Made by a program: the position numbers and the translations under genes. DNA of 64,000 nucleotides from an uncultured Clostridia bacterium (GTDB taxonomy: Bacteria > Bacillota > Clostridia > TANB77 > CAG-508), in the NCBI GenBank assembly GCA_944390285.1, contig CALXPN010000002.1:177342-241341 (forward strand). Reading direction: 5' to 3'. Below the pieces are notes generated by a model. The model was given only the letters and a program-made list of their open reading frames with translations. It searched no databases and had not been told where the DNA came from. Shown piece by piece: positions 48,801 to 57,458 of the stretch (its first letter is position 1; each line of letters starts with the position of its first letter).

Positions 48801-50168
48801 CGTATTGCTACAAAAGCACAAGAAAAAGCAGAAAGTGAAAGCTTAGGAGATTACCAAGTAAAAAGAATTCCTTTCACTAAAAAAATGCGTGAAGAAGGAT
48901 ATACTATATTAATTCCTCAAATGATTCCTATTCATTTTGAATTAATAGAATCAGCAGTAAAAGATTTAGGATATAATGTAAAATTATTAAGAGAATGTAC
49001 AGAAAAAACCGTAGAAACAGGTTTAAGATATGTAAATAATGATGCATGCTATCCTTCAATATTAACAACAGGTCAATTTATCGAAGCACTTCAATCTGGT
49101 GAATATGATGTTAATAAAACAGCATTAATAATGTCTCAAACTGGTGGAGGTTGTAGAGCAACTAATTATATTGGATTTATAAGAAAAGCATTAAAAGACG
49201 CTGGTTTTGCAAATGTTCCAATTATCTCATTTAATGTTGTTGGTATGGAAAAAGCAACAGGATTTAAAATTACTATACCAATGGCAGTACGTTTAATTAA
49301 AGCTGTATTCTATGGAGACTTATTACAAAAAATGTTATTAAAAAATAGAGCATACGAAATAAATAAAGGTGAAACTCAAAAATTATATGAGCACTGGTTA
49401 GAAAAATGTAAAAGTCTTTGTGCAAAATCTACATATAATCAATTTAAAAATAGTATATATGATATGGTAAATGATTTTGAAAAAATAGAATTAGATACTT
49501 CTATAGAAAAACCCAAAGTTGGTATTGTTGGTGAAGTACTTATAAAATATCATCCATTTGGAAATAATGAAGTAATTAAAGTATTAGAAAATGAAGGTGC
49601 AGAAGTAATTTCACCAGATTTTATGGGATTTATAAAATTTATCGCAACACACAAGATAACAAATAATCAATTATTAAATACTGATAAAACTAAATCTAAA
49701 ATTTTTAAAACAGTAATAAAATTAATTGAAATGTTAGAAGAAGATTTAAAAAAAGCCTTAAAGAATTCTAAAAAAGATTATCTTCCTCCTTGTGATATTT
49801 TTGAATTAGAAACAAAAGTAAAAGATATCCTTTCTATAGGTAATCAAACAGGTGAAGGTTGGTTTTTAACTGCAGAAATGGTAGAATATATTGAACATGG
49901 TATTCCAAATATTGTTTGTGTTCAACCTTTTGCATGTCTTCCTAATCATGTTGTTGGTAAAGGAGTTATAAAAACAATTAGAGAAAAATATCCTTCTGCT
50001 AATATAACTCCTGTTGACTATGATCCTGGTGCTAGTGAGTCAAATCAAATTAATAGATTAAAATTATTAACTACTGTTGCAAAAGATAATTTAAAGAAAA
50101 AGAAAAAATCTCAAAAAGCTATTGAAATTGAAAATGTTGTAAACGAAACAGAAAAAAGTAATATATAA
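45831..50168 (+). CDS. Acyl-CoA dehydratase activase-related protein (BadF/HgdC superfamily, two ASKHA modules)
   Basis: A 1445-residue cytoplasmic protein. Two ASKHA ATPase modules come first: one from residue 1 (IGLDIGSTTVKIVIL, MNGTCAGGTGAFLDQM, SRCGVFAKTDIQP) and one from about 322 (FLGIDAGSTTTKLVLI, EACSSGCGSFLETFA, GSRCTVFMNSKI). The conserved Cys of each bind a [4Fe-4S] cluster in 2-hydroxyacyl-CoA dehydratase activases. A Cys motif CKGCENNC follows (about 614), then a large region related to the dehydratase subunits (ESVCYPAKLAHGH, ACYPSILTTGQFIEAL, QTGGGCRATNYIGF). Such long fused proteins are frequent in Clostridia, and their substrate is unknown. No partner dehydratase genes are nearby. 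Confidence 0.9.
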   Translation: MKEILHIGLDIGSTTVKIVILNKDLELVYSNYERHFSDTKTTLYNVLQKVVKDYKDNDFTISLTGSGALDIAKVLNINFIQEVIACKSAVEKLIPQTDVVIELGGEDAKIIYFDKFIEQRMNGTCAGGTGAFLDQMASLLNTDTQGLNELAKNYETIYPIASRCGVFAKTDIQPLLNEGARKEDIAASIFQAVVNQTISGLACGRPIRGKVAFLGGPLNYLSELRKRFIETLNLKKDEIIIPENAHLLVATGAAFASLETKPVSNNDLKEKLKEFKTAKFTEGKTLDPLFKTEKDYKEFKERHDKDKVKRKELKTYKGDAFLGIDAGSTTTKLVLIDKEGALLYSLYGNNKGNPLKSVISMLKQLYKDLPKDVIIRFSGVTGYGEKLIQTGLNVDLNEIETIAHYTAAQKFLPDVNSIIDIGGQDMKYIKLKNNSIDNIMLNEACSSGCGSFLETFAKSLGLPIEEFVKEAIESKNPVDLGSRCTVFMNSKIKQAQKEGYSVGDISSGLSYSIIKNAIQKVMKVRDVKTLGKNIVVQGGTFYNDAVLRAFELIVGRNVVRPDIAGLMGAYGVALLAQEQYNSNLDMTYRSTILKNDELDKLNIKITHVRCKGCENNCLLTINTFENGKKFVSGNRCEKGAGNQTEKKDLPNLYKYKFERLFGYKPLSEAEATRGTIGIPRVLNMYEDYPFWFTFLTKLRFRVIISEKSTRKTYERGMESMPSESVCYPAKLAHGHVMNLLDQGIKTIFYPCIPYSRKEYESSDNHYNCPIVISYSEVIKNNIDELRNKDIKYINPFLPIDDTKNLVKVVSELACFKEYKFTKKELKEAAEAAETEYQKFKSDVRKKGKETIKYIKDNNLRGIVLAGRPYHVDPEINHGIDTLITSLGLCVLSEDSICEPNHGVSKQLRVVDQWVFHSRLYAAAEFVGKHDFLEMIQLNSFGCGVDAVTTDQVEEILKSYDNMYTLIKIDEINNLGAIRIRIRSLLASMNKRIATKAQEKAESESLGDYQVKRIPFTKKMREEGYTILIPQMIPIHFELIESAVKDLGYNVKLLRECTEKTVETGLRYVNNDACYPSILTTGQFIEALQSGEYDVNKTALIMSQTGGGCRATNYIGFIRKALKDAGFANVPIISFNVVGMEKATGFKITIPMAVRLIKAVFYGDLLQKMLLKNRAYEINKGETQKLYEHWLEKCKSLCAKSTYNQFKNSIYDMVNDFEKIELDTSIEKPKVGIVGEVLIKYHPFGNNEVIKVLENEGAEVISPDFMGFIKFIATHKITNNQLLNTDKTKSKIFKTVIKLIEMLEEDLKKALKNSKKDYLPPCDIFELETKVKDILSIGNQTGEGWFLTAEMVEYIEHGIPNIVCVQPFACLPNHVVGKGVIKTIREKYPSANITPVDYDPGASESNQINRLKLLTTVAKDNLKKKKKSQKAIEIENVVNETEKSNI

Positions 50169-50215
50169 TAAAAAATATCTCATTAGAAATGATTTTTCTA
50201 ATGAGATATTTTTTT
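50169..50215 (+). terminator. Terminator of the activase gene
   Basis: A perfect stem AATATCTCATTAGAAA / TTTCTAATGAGATATT with a small loop and a run of T directly after the stop codon. Confidence 0.88.
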
Positions 50216-51103
50216 GAAGTAAATTATATTAGCTATAAAAAACGTCTTAAAATTTATTTTCATATGTGTTTATTTTAAAATATTTAATTACACTTTTATT
50301 ATAAAAAAAATCTTAAAAAATTAAAAATTTTGAGAAAACTAAAAAATTTTTTTTATTTATATTTTATATTTTTCATTTCTTTTTATAAATTATTTAACTT
50401 TTAATTTTTATTTTATTAATATTTATTTTAATATTATTTTTTTTTATGATTTTCTATTTAAATTTAAAATAAATATAAGAAAAAATAATTTCTCTAATGC
50501 CTTATCTTCTTAAGTTTCAGATTGATTTTCAAAATATTTTTTTAAGTATTTTTTATATATTTATCTAAGAAAATTATAAACCAAATTATTAATTTTAATT
50601 ATTAAATTTTAAAAGTAAAATAAGTATTTTTTTATAAAATAAAAAAAATTTAAGTTTTCATTTTATATATTTTCTTAATTTTGAAGTTTTTATAAAAAAA
50701 TTCAATATTTTTTATAAATATTTTTAAAGTCAGTATTCAAGCACTTTTCAAAATATCTTAAAAAAACTATTGCAAGATTTATTAATTTTAAAACTTATTT
50801 TTTTATTATATTATAATAATTTATATTATTATTTTATATTAATATTAAGATTTTAGAAAAAATATGAAAAAAAAATAATAAAAATTTTAATTTTTTTCTA
50901 TATTTTTATATATTATACCCCTTTATTTTCAATATAAAAAACTATCTGAATTTTAATAAATATATTTTACAATATTTACTTTATGTATACATATTTTTCA
51001 CATAATATTTATAAAAAAAAGATATCTTATCTTAAGTATTCCTGAATGTTTCACTAATCTATTTTTTACATATTTATTAAATGTTTTGATTTAATTTACA
51101 ACT

Positions 51104-52472
51104 TGTTTTTTTGTCAACTATATTCTTATATTTATATAACTTTTAAGTATCTGAATCCTATTTTATGAAAATATTTTTCTTTTCTGTTTCTACTTAAGGT
51201 TAATTATCATAATTATGCTCTAAAATATAATTAATTAGATATATATCAGTATACAAGCCTATTATATAAGATCTACTATATTTTTCTTACATTTCTTTAT
51301 TTTCAATATTCCAATATTATGATTAATTTTAATTTTTAACTCTATTCCAATATATAAAAATAATAATTTTATACTTAAAAATTATTATAATACAATACTC
51401 AAAATATCAATTTTTTTATTATAAAATGGTTTACCTAAAACAGATATACGAACTTGAAAAAATCTTATTAAAAATTAGCTTTTTATCATTAATATTCTCT
51501 GCATTTCCCAAGTATTTTATGGCCTTTATTATTTGCTTTTTTATCTTAATTTTTTATAAGTTTTTTTGTTTGTTTTTAAGACAATATGCTTGTTAAAAAT
51601 AAAACATATCATATTTACATTTTCTATCTTTTTTTTATTTTTCTTTAAATTATACATTTATATAATTATTTTTTCTATATTGCTGAAACATCTGAGAAAT
51701 AAGTATTTGTAAGTTTTCTTATCCTCTTTATTGCTTTTTATTGTAAATTTTAAAATTTTTTAATCTAAAATTTTTTTATTTTAGTAAAAAAATTAGATCT
51801 TTTTGTTTAAAAAAATACATATTTTTTCTATAAAAAATCATAAAATTTCTTTATCAAATTATTATTATATTTGATAACATAATTCTTGATATTTTTAGCA
51901 AAAAAACATCAATTTATTATAAAAAAAATAATACTCTATCCCTTCATTCCCTTTAAAAATTCGTAATTTATTTCTAATCTATAATTACTAGTGTTTTTTA
52001 TTGTTTTTTTGTCAATTTTTATAATTAACAAATAAAATAATACTATATTTTATTTTCTTAATTTTTCTAATAATTTAATTAATTAAATTATTGGAAAAAT
52101 AGTTTTATATAATTATTATCATATCCGCCAAAACGCTGTATTTTCAATAATTATATAAAAATAATTAAATATAACTTTATATTTATTATTATTTTATAAA
52201 TAAAATCTGAATTTAAATATAATATTTTTTATTTTTAAATAAAAATATTTTTTATTTTTACTTAAAAAATTTTATCTTTTTTTATAAAAATTTTTTAAAA
52301 TTTAAATTAAAAATAATAATATTATTAGATAAACATAATTCCATATAAAATGTATATTAAAATTGATATTTAATATATAGAGAAATAATTTCATATCTCT
52401 TTTACCCCTTAAGTTTTAGCTATTTATTTTTTATATATTTTTTCATATTTAATTTATTTGTTTTTTTGTCAA
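51104..52472 (-). repeat. Three identical 15-mers in the AT-rich desert
   Basis: TTGTTTTTTTGTCAA (minus strand TTGACAAAAAAACAA) occurs at about 51103-51117, 51999-52013 and 52458-52472. Two relatives reading TTGTTTT(T/A)AAGACAA lie near 51570 and 52915. The minus-strand copies carry a TTGACA box but no good -10 partner, so they are either weak promoters or copies of a decayed element. Confidence 0.55.
52103..52160. repeat. Stem-loop with a GC-rich loop inside the AT-rich desert
   Basis: A 15-bp perfect A+T stem (52103-52117 with 52146-52160) presents a 28-base loop containing ATCCGCCAAAACGCTG, the most GC-rich stretch of the desert. No T-tract follows, so it is not a typical terminator. Confidence 0.65.
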
Positions 52473-54363
52473 ATTATAATCAAAATATTAATAAACATTA
52501 TAATAATTATAAATTATATTTTTCTTAATTTTTATTATTTATTTCTTTGAAATTATTTTATATTGACTTTTTCAATAATATCTTTAAAAAGCCTGATATA
52601 TATGACTTTTTTGAAAATTAAGAATTATGATACATTATTTTTTATATCTTTTGGTTTATTTTCATACACTTCTTTTTTTATTTTCATCAGATTTTTTTTG
52701 TTTTTTTAATTTATTTTTTGAAATAATGCATTAAAAATAGTAGCTTTTGTTTTATAAAATTCAAATAGTATTGATTTCAATTTTAGTTTACATTATATAT
52801 ATATTATTTAATCTAAAATTTATTTTTAATCTTAAAAAAAACGACTTTTAAATTCTTTATTCCCAAACATTTCATTAATTTAATTTTTTTATTTTTTTAA
52901 TATTTATTTTTAATTGTTTTAAAGACAATATCGTTTTATATTTTTATAACTTTTTTTATCACATTTTAGAAAATAACTTTATTTGCTTACTTGTATTTTT
53001 TTATATTTTTATTAAATTTATAAAATTTATATCAATTCTTATAGTTTTTATATTTTCACTGATATATCAACATTTTTTTATTATCTATTCTTTTTATTTA
53101 TATATTTAATTAACATATTTTTTGCTTAATAAAAAAACATATTAAATTTTTAAAAGTTTTTAAAAATTTTCAGAAAAATAAAATTTTATATTTTATTTTT
53201 TACTATATATTTTTCAAAATTTTATTAATTAAAAATTTAATAATTTATTTATATTTAAAAATCATAAAATAAGATTATTAAAAGTTGCATTTTTTATATT
53301 TATGTTTACCTTTTTCTTTTCTATTTAAATTTTATAAATATATTTTCTATTTATTCAATCCTATAGTATTTTTTAAAATCATATTCTGTTTTAATTTTAT
53401 TTTTTATTTATAAAAATCTGTTTTGACTTTTGGGATAAATTTTTAATTATTTTTTATAAAAAATAGTTTGAAATTTAATATTTTTTGATCCGCATTTTTT
53501 TTTTTAATATAAAATACTATATTTGTATTATATTATCTTTTTATTATTCAAATTCAAATTTAAGCGTTTTTATTATTTAATATAAGTAATTTGTTTATTA
53601 TGAACGTAAAAAGGTTTTATTTTTTATTTTAAGCGACGTCTTTTTATATTGTTTATTTAAAGCATTTATAAGTTTCTACTTTAATTTTTATTTTTATATC
53701 TAAAAACATTATTATTAAATCAATTATCATTAAAAAATCTTATTTAAAAATATATCTTTTATTATAAAATAGTATTTTTTTAAAATTTTTAAGAAAAACT
53801 TTTATTATAATTTTAAGTAAAAAAATTATTTTCTTTTTTTCACTAAATCCTAGATTCTTTGATTAATGCTAGTTATAGCATTATAATTTTTTTTATCTTT
53901 TTATTTTTCTTTAATTTGCTTAATTTTTTTTATTAATATTATATACTTTTTTTTACTTTTTTAGATCTTAAACTATAATTTTGTTTTTTTCAATTTTTTT
54001 ATATAAATTATCATTTAGTTTTTGTTTCATTTTTATTTATAAACTATATTTTGTATTTAATTTATATTCAAATTCTGATTTTTTTTGAATGAAAGTATTG
54101 ATTTTAAAGCATTCAAAAAAATTTTTCTAAATTTTTCTTATTTTTTTACTATTTTTTCTGCCTATTTTTTTTCAAATTTTTTCATTTTATTTGTATTTTT
54201 TTTATTAATTATTAAATTAACATTATTTCTATAAAATTTTTTCGTAATTTTTTAAAAAAATTTAAATAAACTAAAAAATTTTTATAATTTTTTTATAAAT
54301 TTATATTTTCTTTTATTTTATACTTAGTATTTTCTAACTCACTTGTATCAAGGATTGCATAAG

Positions 54364-54372
54364 TTTTCCACA
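54364..54372 (+). promoter_or_regulatory. DnaA-box-like 9-mer
   Basis: TTTTCCACA, one change from TTATCCACA. It is the first of three in the same orientation within 610 bases (others at 54568-54576 and 54965-54973). Confidence 0.45.
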
Positions 54373-54567
54373 GGGGTTGTTTTTAACCTTTTCTTCACCT
54401 TTTCTAAAATTTTTTAAATTTTTTAATTATTTTTTTACTATTTTTTAATTATTTTTTTAGTAAAAACATTTATTAACACTTTTTTTATTAAAAAAATAAT
54501 TTTTATTCAAATTTTAAATAAAAAAAATCATTTTGATAAAAAATTTTTTTACTTAAAATTAAAATAT

Positions 54568-54576
54568 TTTTCCACA
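54568..54576 (+). promoter_or_regulatory. DnaA-box-like 9-mer
   Basis: TTTTCCACA, next to the terminator of tRNA-Ser(GCT), in the same orientation as its two neighbours. Confidence 0.45.
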
Positions 54577-54578
54577 TA

Positions 54579-54609
54579 TAAAAAAGCAATACTACAGAAG
54601 TATTGCTTT
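54579..54609 (-). terminator. Terminator of the tRNA-Ser transcript
   Basis: Stem AAAGCAATACT / AGTATTGCTTT with a 5-base loop and a T-run on the minus strand, directly after the CCA end of tRNA-Ser(GCT). Confidence 0.88.
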
Positions 54610-54702
54610 TGGCGGAGATTGAGGGATTTGAACCCTCGCGGCCACTTACGCAACCCTAACGGTTTAGCAAACCGTCCCCTTCAACCACTTGGGTAAATCT
54701 CC
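54610..54702 (-). tRNA. tRNA-Ser (anticodon GCT)
   Basis: A 93-base serine tRNA including an encoded CCA end. The acceptor stem is GGAGATT / AATCTCC, the anticodon stem ACGGTTT-GCTA-AACCGT gives anticodon GCT for AGC/AGT codons, there is a long variable arm, and the T arm is GAGGGTTCAAATCCCTC. Confidence 0.95.
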
Positions 54703-54737
54703 AAATGCTCTCAATTTTAATAATTTATATTTCATAT

Positions 54738-54780
54738 TAAAAATTGGAAGCTTATAACAAATATATTTTGCTTCCAATTC
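54738..54780 (-). terminator. Hairpin between the two serine tRNAs
   Basis: Stem AATTGGAAGC / GCTTCCAATT around an 18-base loop, followed by TTTTTAA on the minus strand. Probably a terminator or processing site after tRNA-Ser(TGA). Confidence 0.7.
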
Positions 54781-54782
54781 TT

Positions 54783-54874
<92 letters not shown>

Positions 54875-54906
54875 ATTAGCTAGTGTCGTTTTTCAACAAC
54901 ACATAT

Positions 54907-54936
54907 ATCTTAGCATACTTTTATTACTTTTGTCAA
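54907..54936 (-). promoter_or_regulatory. Promoter of the serine tRNAs
   Basis: TTGACA and TAAGAT with an 18-base spacer on the minus strand, about 33 bases before tRNA-Ser(TGA). Confidence 0.7.
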
Positions 54937-54964
54937 TAAAAAAGAAAAAAATTTATTTTTATTT

Positions 54965-54973
54965 TTATCCACA
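54965..54973 (+). promoter_or_regulatory. Perfect DnaA box
   Basis: TTATCCACA, an exact match to the DnaA-box consensus, in the intergenic stretch between the tRNA promoter and the DUF4446 gene. Confidence 0.6.
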
Positions 54974-54977
54974 GCAA

Positions 54978-55010
54978 ATAAAAAATAGATAATATATTAT
55001 TATCTATCTT
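54978..55010 (-). terminator. Terminator of the parA-parB-DUF4446 unit
   Basis: A 10-bp stem ATAGATAATA / TATTATCTAT with a 3-base loop, followed by a T-run on the minus strand, just after the stop at 55020. Confidence 0.8.
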
Positions 55011-55019
55011 CATTTTATA

Positions 55020-55547
55020 TTAATTAAATTTTCTAGCTCTTGCTGCAAAATTTTTACTTTGCTCAGCTATTTCTAAAGCATATTTTTCTTCATCTGATAA
55101 TTGATATGTTGATACTCCACCTTTTATTGGTTTTGCATATATATTCGATGAATCCGAACCATATAACCCATTTAATACTACACCATTATCGTTTCTATCT
55201 AACAAAGCTATTGCGAAACTTAAATCGCTTCCTACGTCTTTAAAAGCATTAAACCTTACCAATCCCACTTTTTGAATACATGATGCTATATCACTATCTA
55301 ATTTAGTATAGTATGCTTTAATTTCTGAATTATCTCTTTTTATTTCTTTGACATCTTTTAAATACTCTTTTAGCATCTCATCTAAATTTGAACCATTACC
55401 TATTTTTTTCATAAAATTCAAATATTTTTGCTTTGTTCGCACTAACAATATTATGTTAACTGTTACTAATATTACTAATATTATATTAGTAATTAATATT
55501 CCTATTAAAAAATCTTCATTTTGAAAAAGTTCCACAATACTATCCAT
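55020..55547 (-). CDS. DUF4446 family membrane protein
   Basis: A 175-residue protein with one N-terminal membrane helix (about 14-38), a coiled-coil-like helix (about 40-95) and a C-terminal beta domain containing KVGLVRFNAFKDVGSDLSFAIALLD, the block by which I recognise DUF4446. Its function is unknown; the family is commonly encoded next to parAB near the origin in Bacillota. The ATG follows AAGGATG and lies 12 bases after the parB stop, so it belongs to the same operon. Confidence 0.85.
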   Translation of the reverse strand: MDSIVELFQNEDFLIGILITNIILVILVTVNIILLVRTKQKYLNFMKKIGNGSNLDEMLKEYLKDVKEIKRDNSEIKAYYTKLDSDIASCIQKVGLVRFNAFKDVGSDLSFAIALLDRNDNGVVLNGLYGSDSSNIYAKPIKGGVSTYQLSDEEKYALEIAEQSKNFAARARKFN

Positions 55548-55559
55548 TTCATCACATCC

Positions 55560-56399
55560 TTATTTTATTAAATTCAAAATTCTTTCCAAATCTTCATTTG
55601 AATTATATTGTATAATTATTTTACCTTTTCTTTCTCCTGCATCTAATTTAACTTTTGTACCAAAAAATCCTTGAAATTTATCTTCTATATCTCTATATAT
55701 TGGTATGTATTTATCATTATTTCTCTTAGTTTTTTTACCTCTTTTTACTTTTTTCTCAGCTTCTCTAACAGAATCACCAGATTCTATTAGATATATAGCC
55801 ATATTATATTGTTTTTCAGGATCATTAATAGACATTAAGGATTTACAATGTCCCTCTGTTAGTTTACCCTCTAATGCTAATTTTATTACTCTTTCATCAA
55901 GATTTAATATTCTTACTGTATTTGCTATACTACTTCTACTTTTTCCAAGTTTTTCAGCAACTTGTGCTTGTGTAAGATTATATTCATCCATTAAAAGTTT
56001 AATCCCTCTTGCTTTTTCTATTGGATTTAAATCTTCTCTTTGTATATTTTCTATCAAAGAAATTTCTGTATTTCTTTGTTCATCATCATCTCTGATAATC
56101 GCTGGAATCTCATCTAATCCAGCTCTTTTTGAAGCTCTCCATCTTCTTTCACCAGCTATTATTTCATAATAACCTGTCTTTTTACTTACTATTATTGGTT
56201 GAATAACCCCATATTCTTTTATTGAATTTGACAAATCTTCTATTGATTCGTCATCAAAAATCTTTCTTGCTTGTTGTTTATTTGGTTCTATTTCATTAAT
56301 TTTTAATTTTTTTACTACTTCTTCGTCATTATTTTCTATAACTGGTGTACTAAATAAGGCATCTAAACCTTTTCCTAATCCTGTTTTTTTTGCTCCCAT
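55560..56399 (-). CDS. parB: Chromosome partitioning protein ParB (Spo0J)
   Basis: A 279-residue ParB. It binds parS sites and slides as a CTP-dependent clamp to organise the origin region and recruit SMC. Seen: KTGLGKGLDALFSTP at the N-terminus, the C-motif GERRWRASKRAG and ENIQREDLNPIEKA of the CTP-binding domain (about 85-140), the helix-turn-helix TQAQVAEKLGKSRSSIANTVR (about 143-163) and a C-terminal dimerisation part. The ATG follows AAGGAGG, 3 bases after the parA stop. A parS-like site lies at 57436-57451. Confidence 0.95.
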   Translation of the reverse strand: MGAKKTGLGKGLDALFSTPVIENNDEEVVKKLKINEIEPNKQQARKIFDDESIEDLSNSIKEYGVIQPIIVSKKTGYYEIIAGERRWRASKRAGLDEIPAIIRDDDEQRNTEISLIENIQREDLNPIEKARGIKLLMDEYNLTQAQVAEKLGKSRSSIANTVRILNLDERVIKLALEGKLTEGHCKSLMSINDPEKQYNMAIYLIESGDSVREAEKKVKRGKKTKRNNDKYIPIYRDIEDKFQGFFGTKVKLDAGERKGKIIIQYNSNEDLERILNLIK

Positions 56400-56402
56400 T
56401 TT

Positions 56403-57194
56403 TTATTCCTCCTTACTATTTTCTTTTTTACGTATTTCATCATTTTTTAAGACTTCTTTAGCAAGTTTTTCATATGCTCTTGCTCCTTTTGATTTTCCAT
56501 CATACAAAGTAATTGGTAGTCCATAGCTTGGAGCTTCACTTAATTTTATATTTCTAGGTATTACAGTTTTATAAACTTTATCTTCAAAATATCTTTTTAC
56601 TTCTTTTACAACCTGATTAGAAAGATTTGTTCTCATGTCATACATAGTTAGAACAGCACCTTCTATTTCTAGTTCTTTATTTAAATGTTTTTTTACTAAA
56701 TTTATAGTATTCAATAACTGTCCCAAACCTTCTAAGGCGAAATATTCACATTGTACAGGAATTAAAACTGAATCTGAAGCCGTAAAGGCATTTAAAGTTA
56801 TTAATCCTAATGATGGTGGACAATCTATTATTATAAAATCATATTTATCTTTTATTTCATCCACTTTTTCTTTTAATCTTTGCTCTCTCGACATTTGAGA
56901 AACCAATTCTACTTCAGCACCAGCGAGATTCATATTTGAAGGACATACTTTTAAATTTTTCACACATGTGTTTTTTAAAGTTTCTTCTATACTTACATCA
57001 TTTATTAAAACATCATATAATGAATTATCTGTTATTTTTTCTAATCCTAATCCACTAGATGCATTTCCTTGAGGATCTGCGTCTATTAAAATTACTTTTT
57101 TGCCTCTTTTTGTTAGAATACTGCTTAAATTTACTGCTGTTGTAGTCTTTCCTACCCCACCTTTTTGATTAGCAATTGATATTACTCTTCCCAA
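56403..57194 (-). CDS. parA: Chromosome partitioning ATPase ParA (Soj)
   Basis: A 263-residue ParA/Soj ATPase that works with ParB in origin segregation and, in B. subtilis, influences DnaA. Deviant Walker A NQKGGVGKTTTAVNLS (about 9-24), the DADPQGNASSGLG block, Walker B-like YDFIIIDCPPSLG and RNIKLSEAPSYGLPI are all present. The start is TTG at 57194 with AAAGGAGGG ahead. A good promoter lies at 57224-57252, followed further upstream by a 14-bp tandem repeat array. Confidence 0.96.
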   Translation of the reverse strand: MGRVISIANQKGGVGKTTTAVNLSSILTKRGKKVILIDADPQGNASSGLGLEKITDNSLYDVLINDVSIEETLKNTCVKNLKVCPSNMNLAGAEVELVSQMSREQRLKEKVDEIKDKYDFIIIDCPPSLGLITLNAFTASDSVLIPVQCEYFALEGLGQLLNTINLVKKHLNKELEIEGAVLTMYDMRTNLSNQVVKEVKRYFEDKVYKTVIPRNIKLSEAPSYGLPITLYDGKSKGARAYEKLAKEVLKNDEIRKKENSKEE

Positions 57195-57223
57195 AGTAAA
57201 TCCCTCCTTTATTTTACCTTACT

Positions 57224-57252
57224 ATAATATAAAATTTTTAATAATATGTCAA
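57224..57252 (-). promoter_or_regulatory. Promoter of parA-parB-DUF4446
   Basis: TTGACA and TATTAT with a 17-base spacer on the minus strand, about 30 bases before the parA start. Confidence 0.75.
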
Positions 57253-57319
57253 TTGATTTTTTAAGTTTTATTCAATTTTTATTTTACAAATTTTAAATTT
57301 TCGTTTTGATATCTTTTTT

Positions 57320-57417
57320 TAATCTATGTTTTTAGATATTTATTTTTAGATATATGTTTTTGAGTATATGTTTTTAGATACTTGTTTTTGGATATATGTT
57401 TTTGAGTATATGTTTTT
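57320..57417. repeat. Seven tandem 14-bp repeats upstream of parA
   Basis: Seven contiguous units in exact 14-base phase, consensus (A/G)GATATATGTTTTT with variants such as GAGTATATGTTTTT (units 4 and 7 identical). The array lies between the parA promoter and the parS-like site. It is AT-rich and iteron-like in layout, but no known binding motif is recognised. Confidence 0.85.
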
Positions 57418-57431
57418 GAATATAAAAATAA

Positions 57432-57458
57432 GTTATGTTTCATGTGAAACATAACTTA
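57432..57458. terminator. rsmG terminator hairpin that contains a parS-like site
   Basis: AAATAAGTTATGTTTCA pairs with TGAAACATAACTTATTT on the minus strand, followed by TTTTTATA; the arms extend to about 57424-57460. The rsmG stop TAA (57456-57458) sits in the arm. The core 57436-57451 reads TGTTTCATGTGAAACA, one base from the parS consensus TGTTTCACGTGAAACA. Confidence 0.8.
57436..57451 (+). other. parS-like ParB binding site
   Basis: TGTTTCATGTGAAACA differs from the Bacillota parS consensus TGTTTCACGTGAAACA only at position 8. It lies 240 bases upstream of parAB, a usual place for parS. A change at the centre of the palindrome could weaken binding, so activity needs a test. Confidence 0.75.

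Larger units (their letters stand above)
50216..54578. other. 4.4-kb extremely AT-rich gene desert
   Basis: No open frame longer than about 60 codons and no codon-like pattern on either strand. T clearly outnumbers A and C outnumbers G on the plus strand, in the same sense as the pyrimidine skew of the surrounding plus strand. It contains three copies of a 15-mer, one GC-cored stem-loop (52103-52160) and a DnaA-box-like site near its right end. I see no transposon ends, no rRNA and no CRISPR array. It may be strongly decayed DNA. Confidence 0.85.

Noticed and set aside
50216..54578. The AT-rich desert as the replication origin
   Set aside because: Flanking genes converge on it, and the rpmH end of the window points to dnaA and oriC beyond position 64000. 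The DnaA-box-like sites are reported separately.
57320..57417. A CRISPR array
   Set aside because: The units are 14 bases, contiguous and without spacers, and no cas gene is present.
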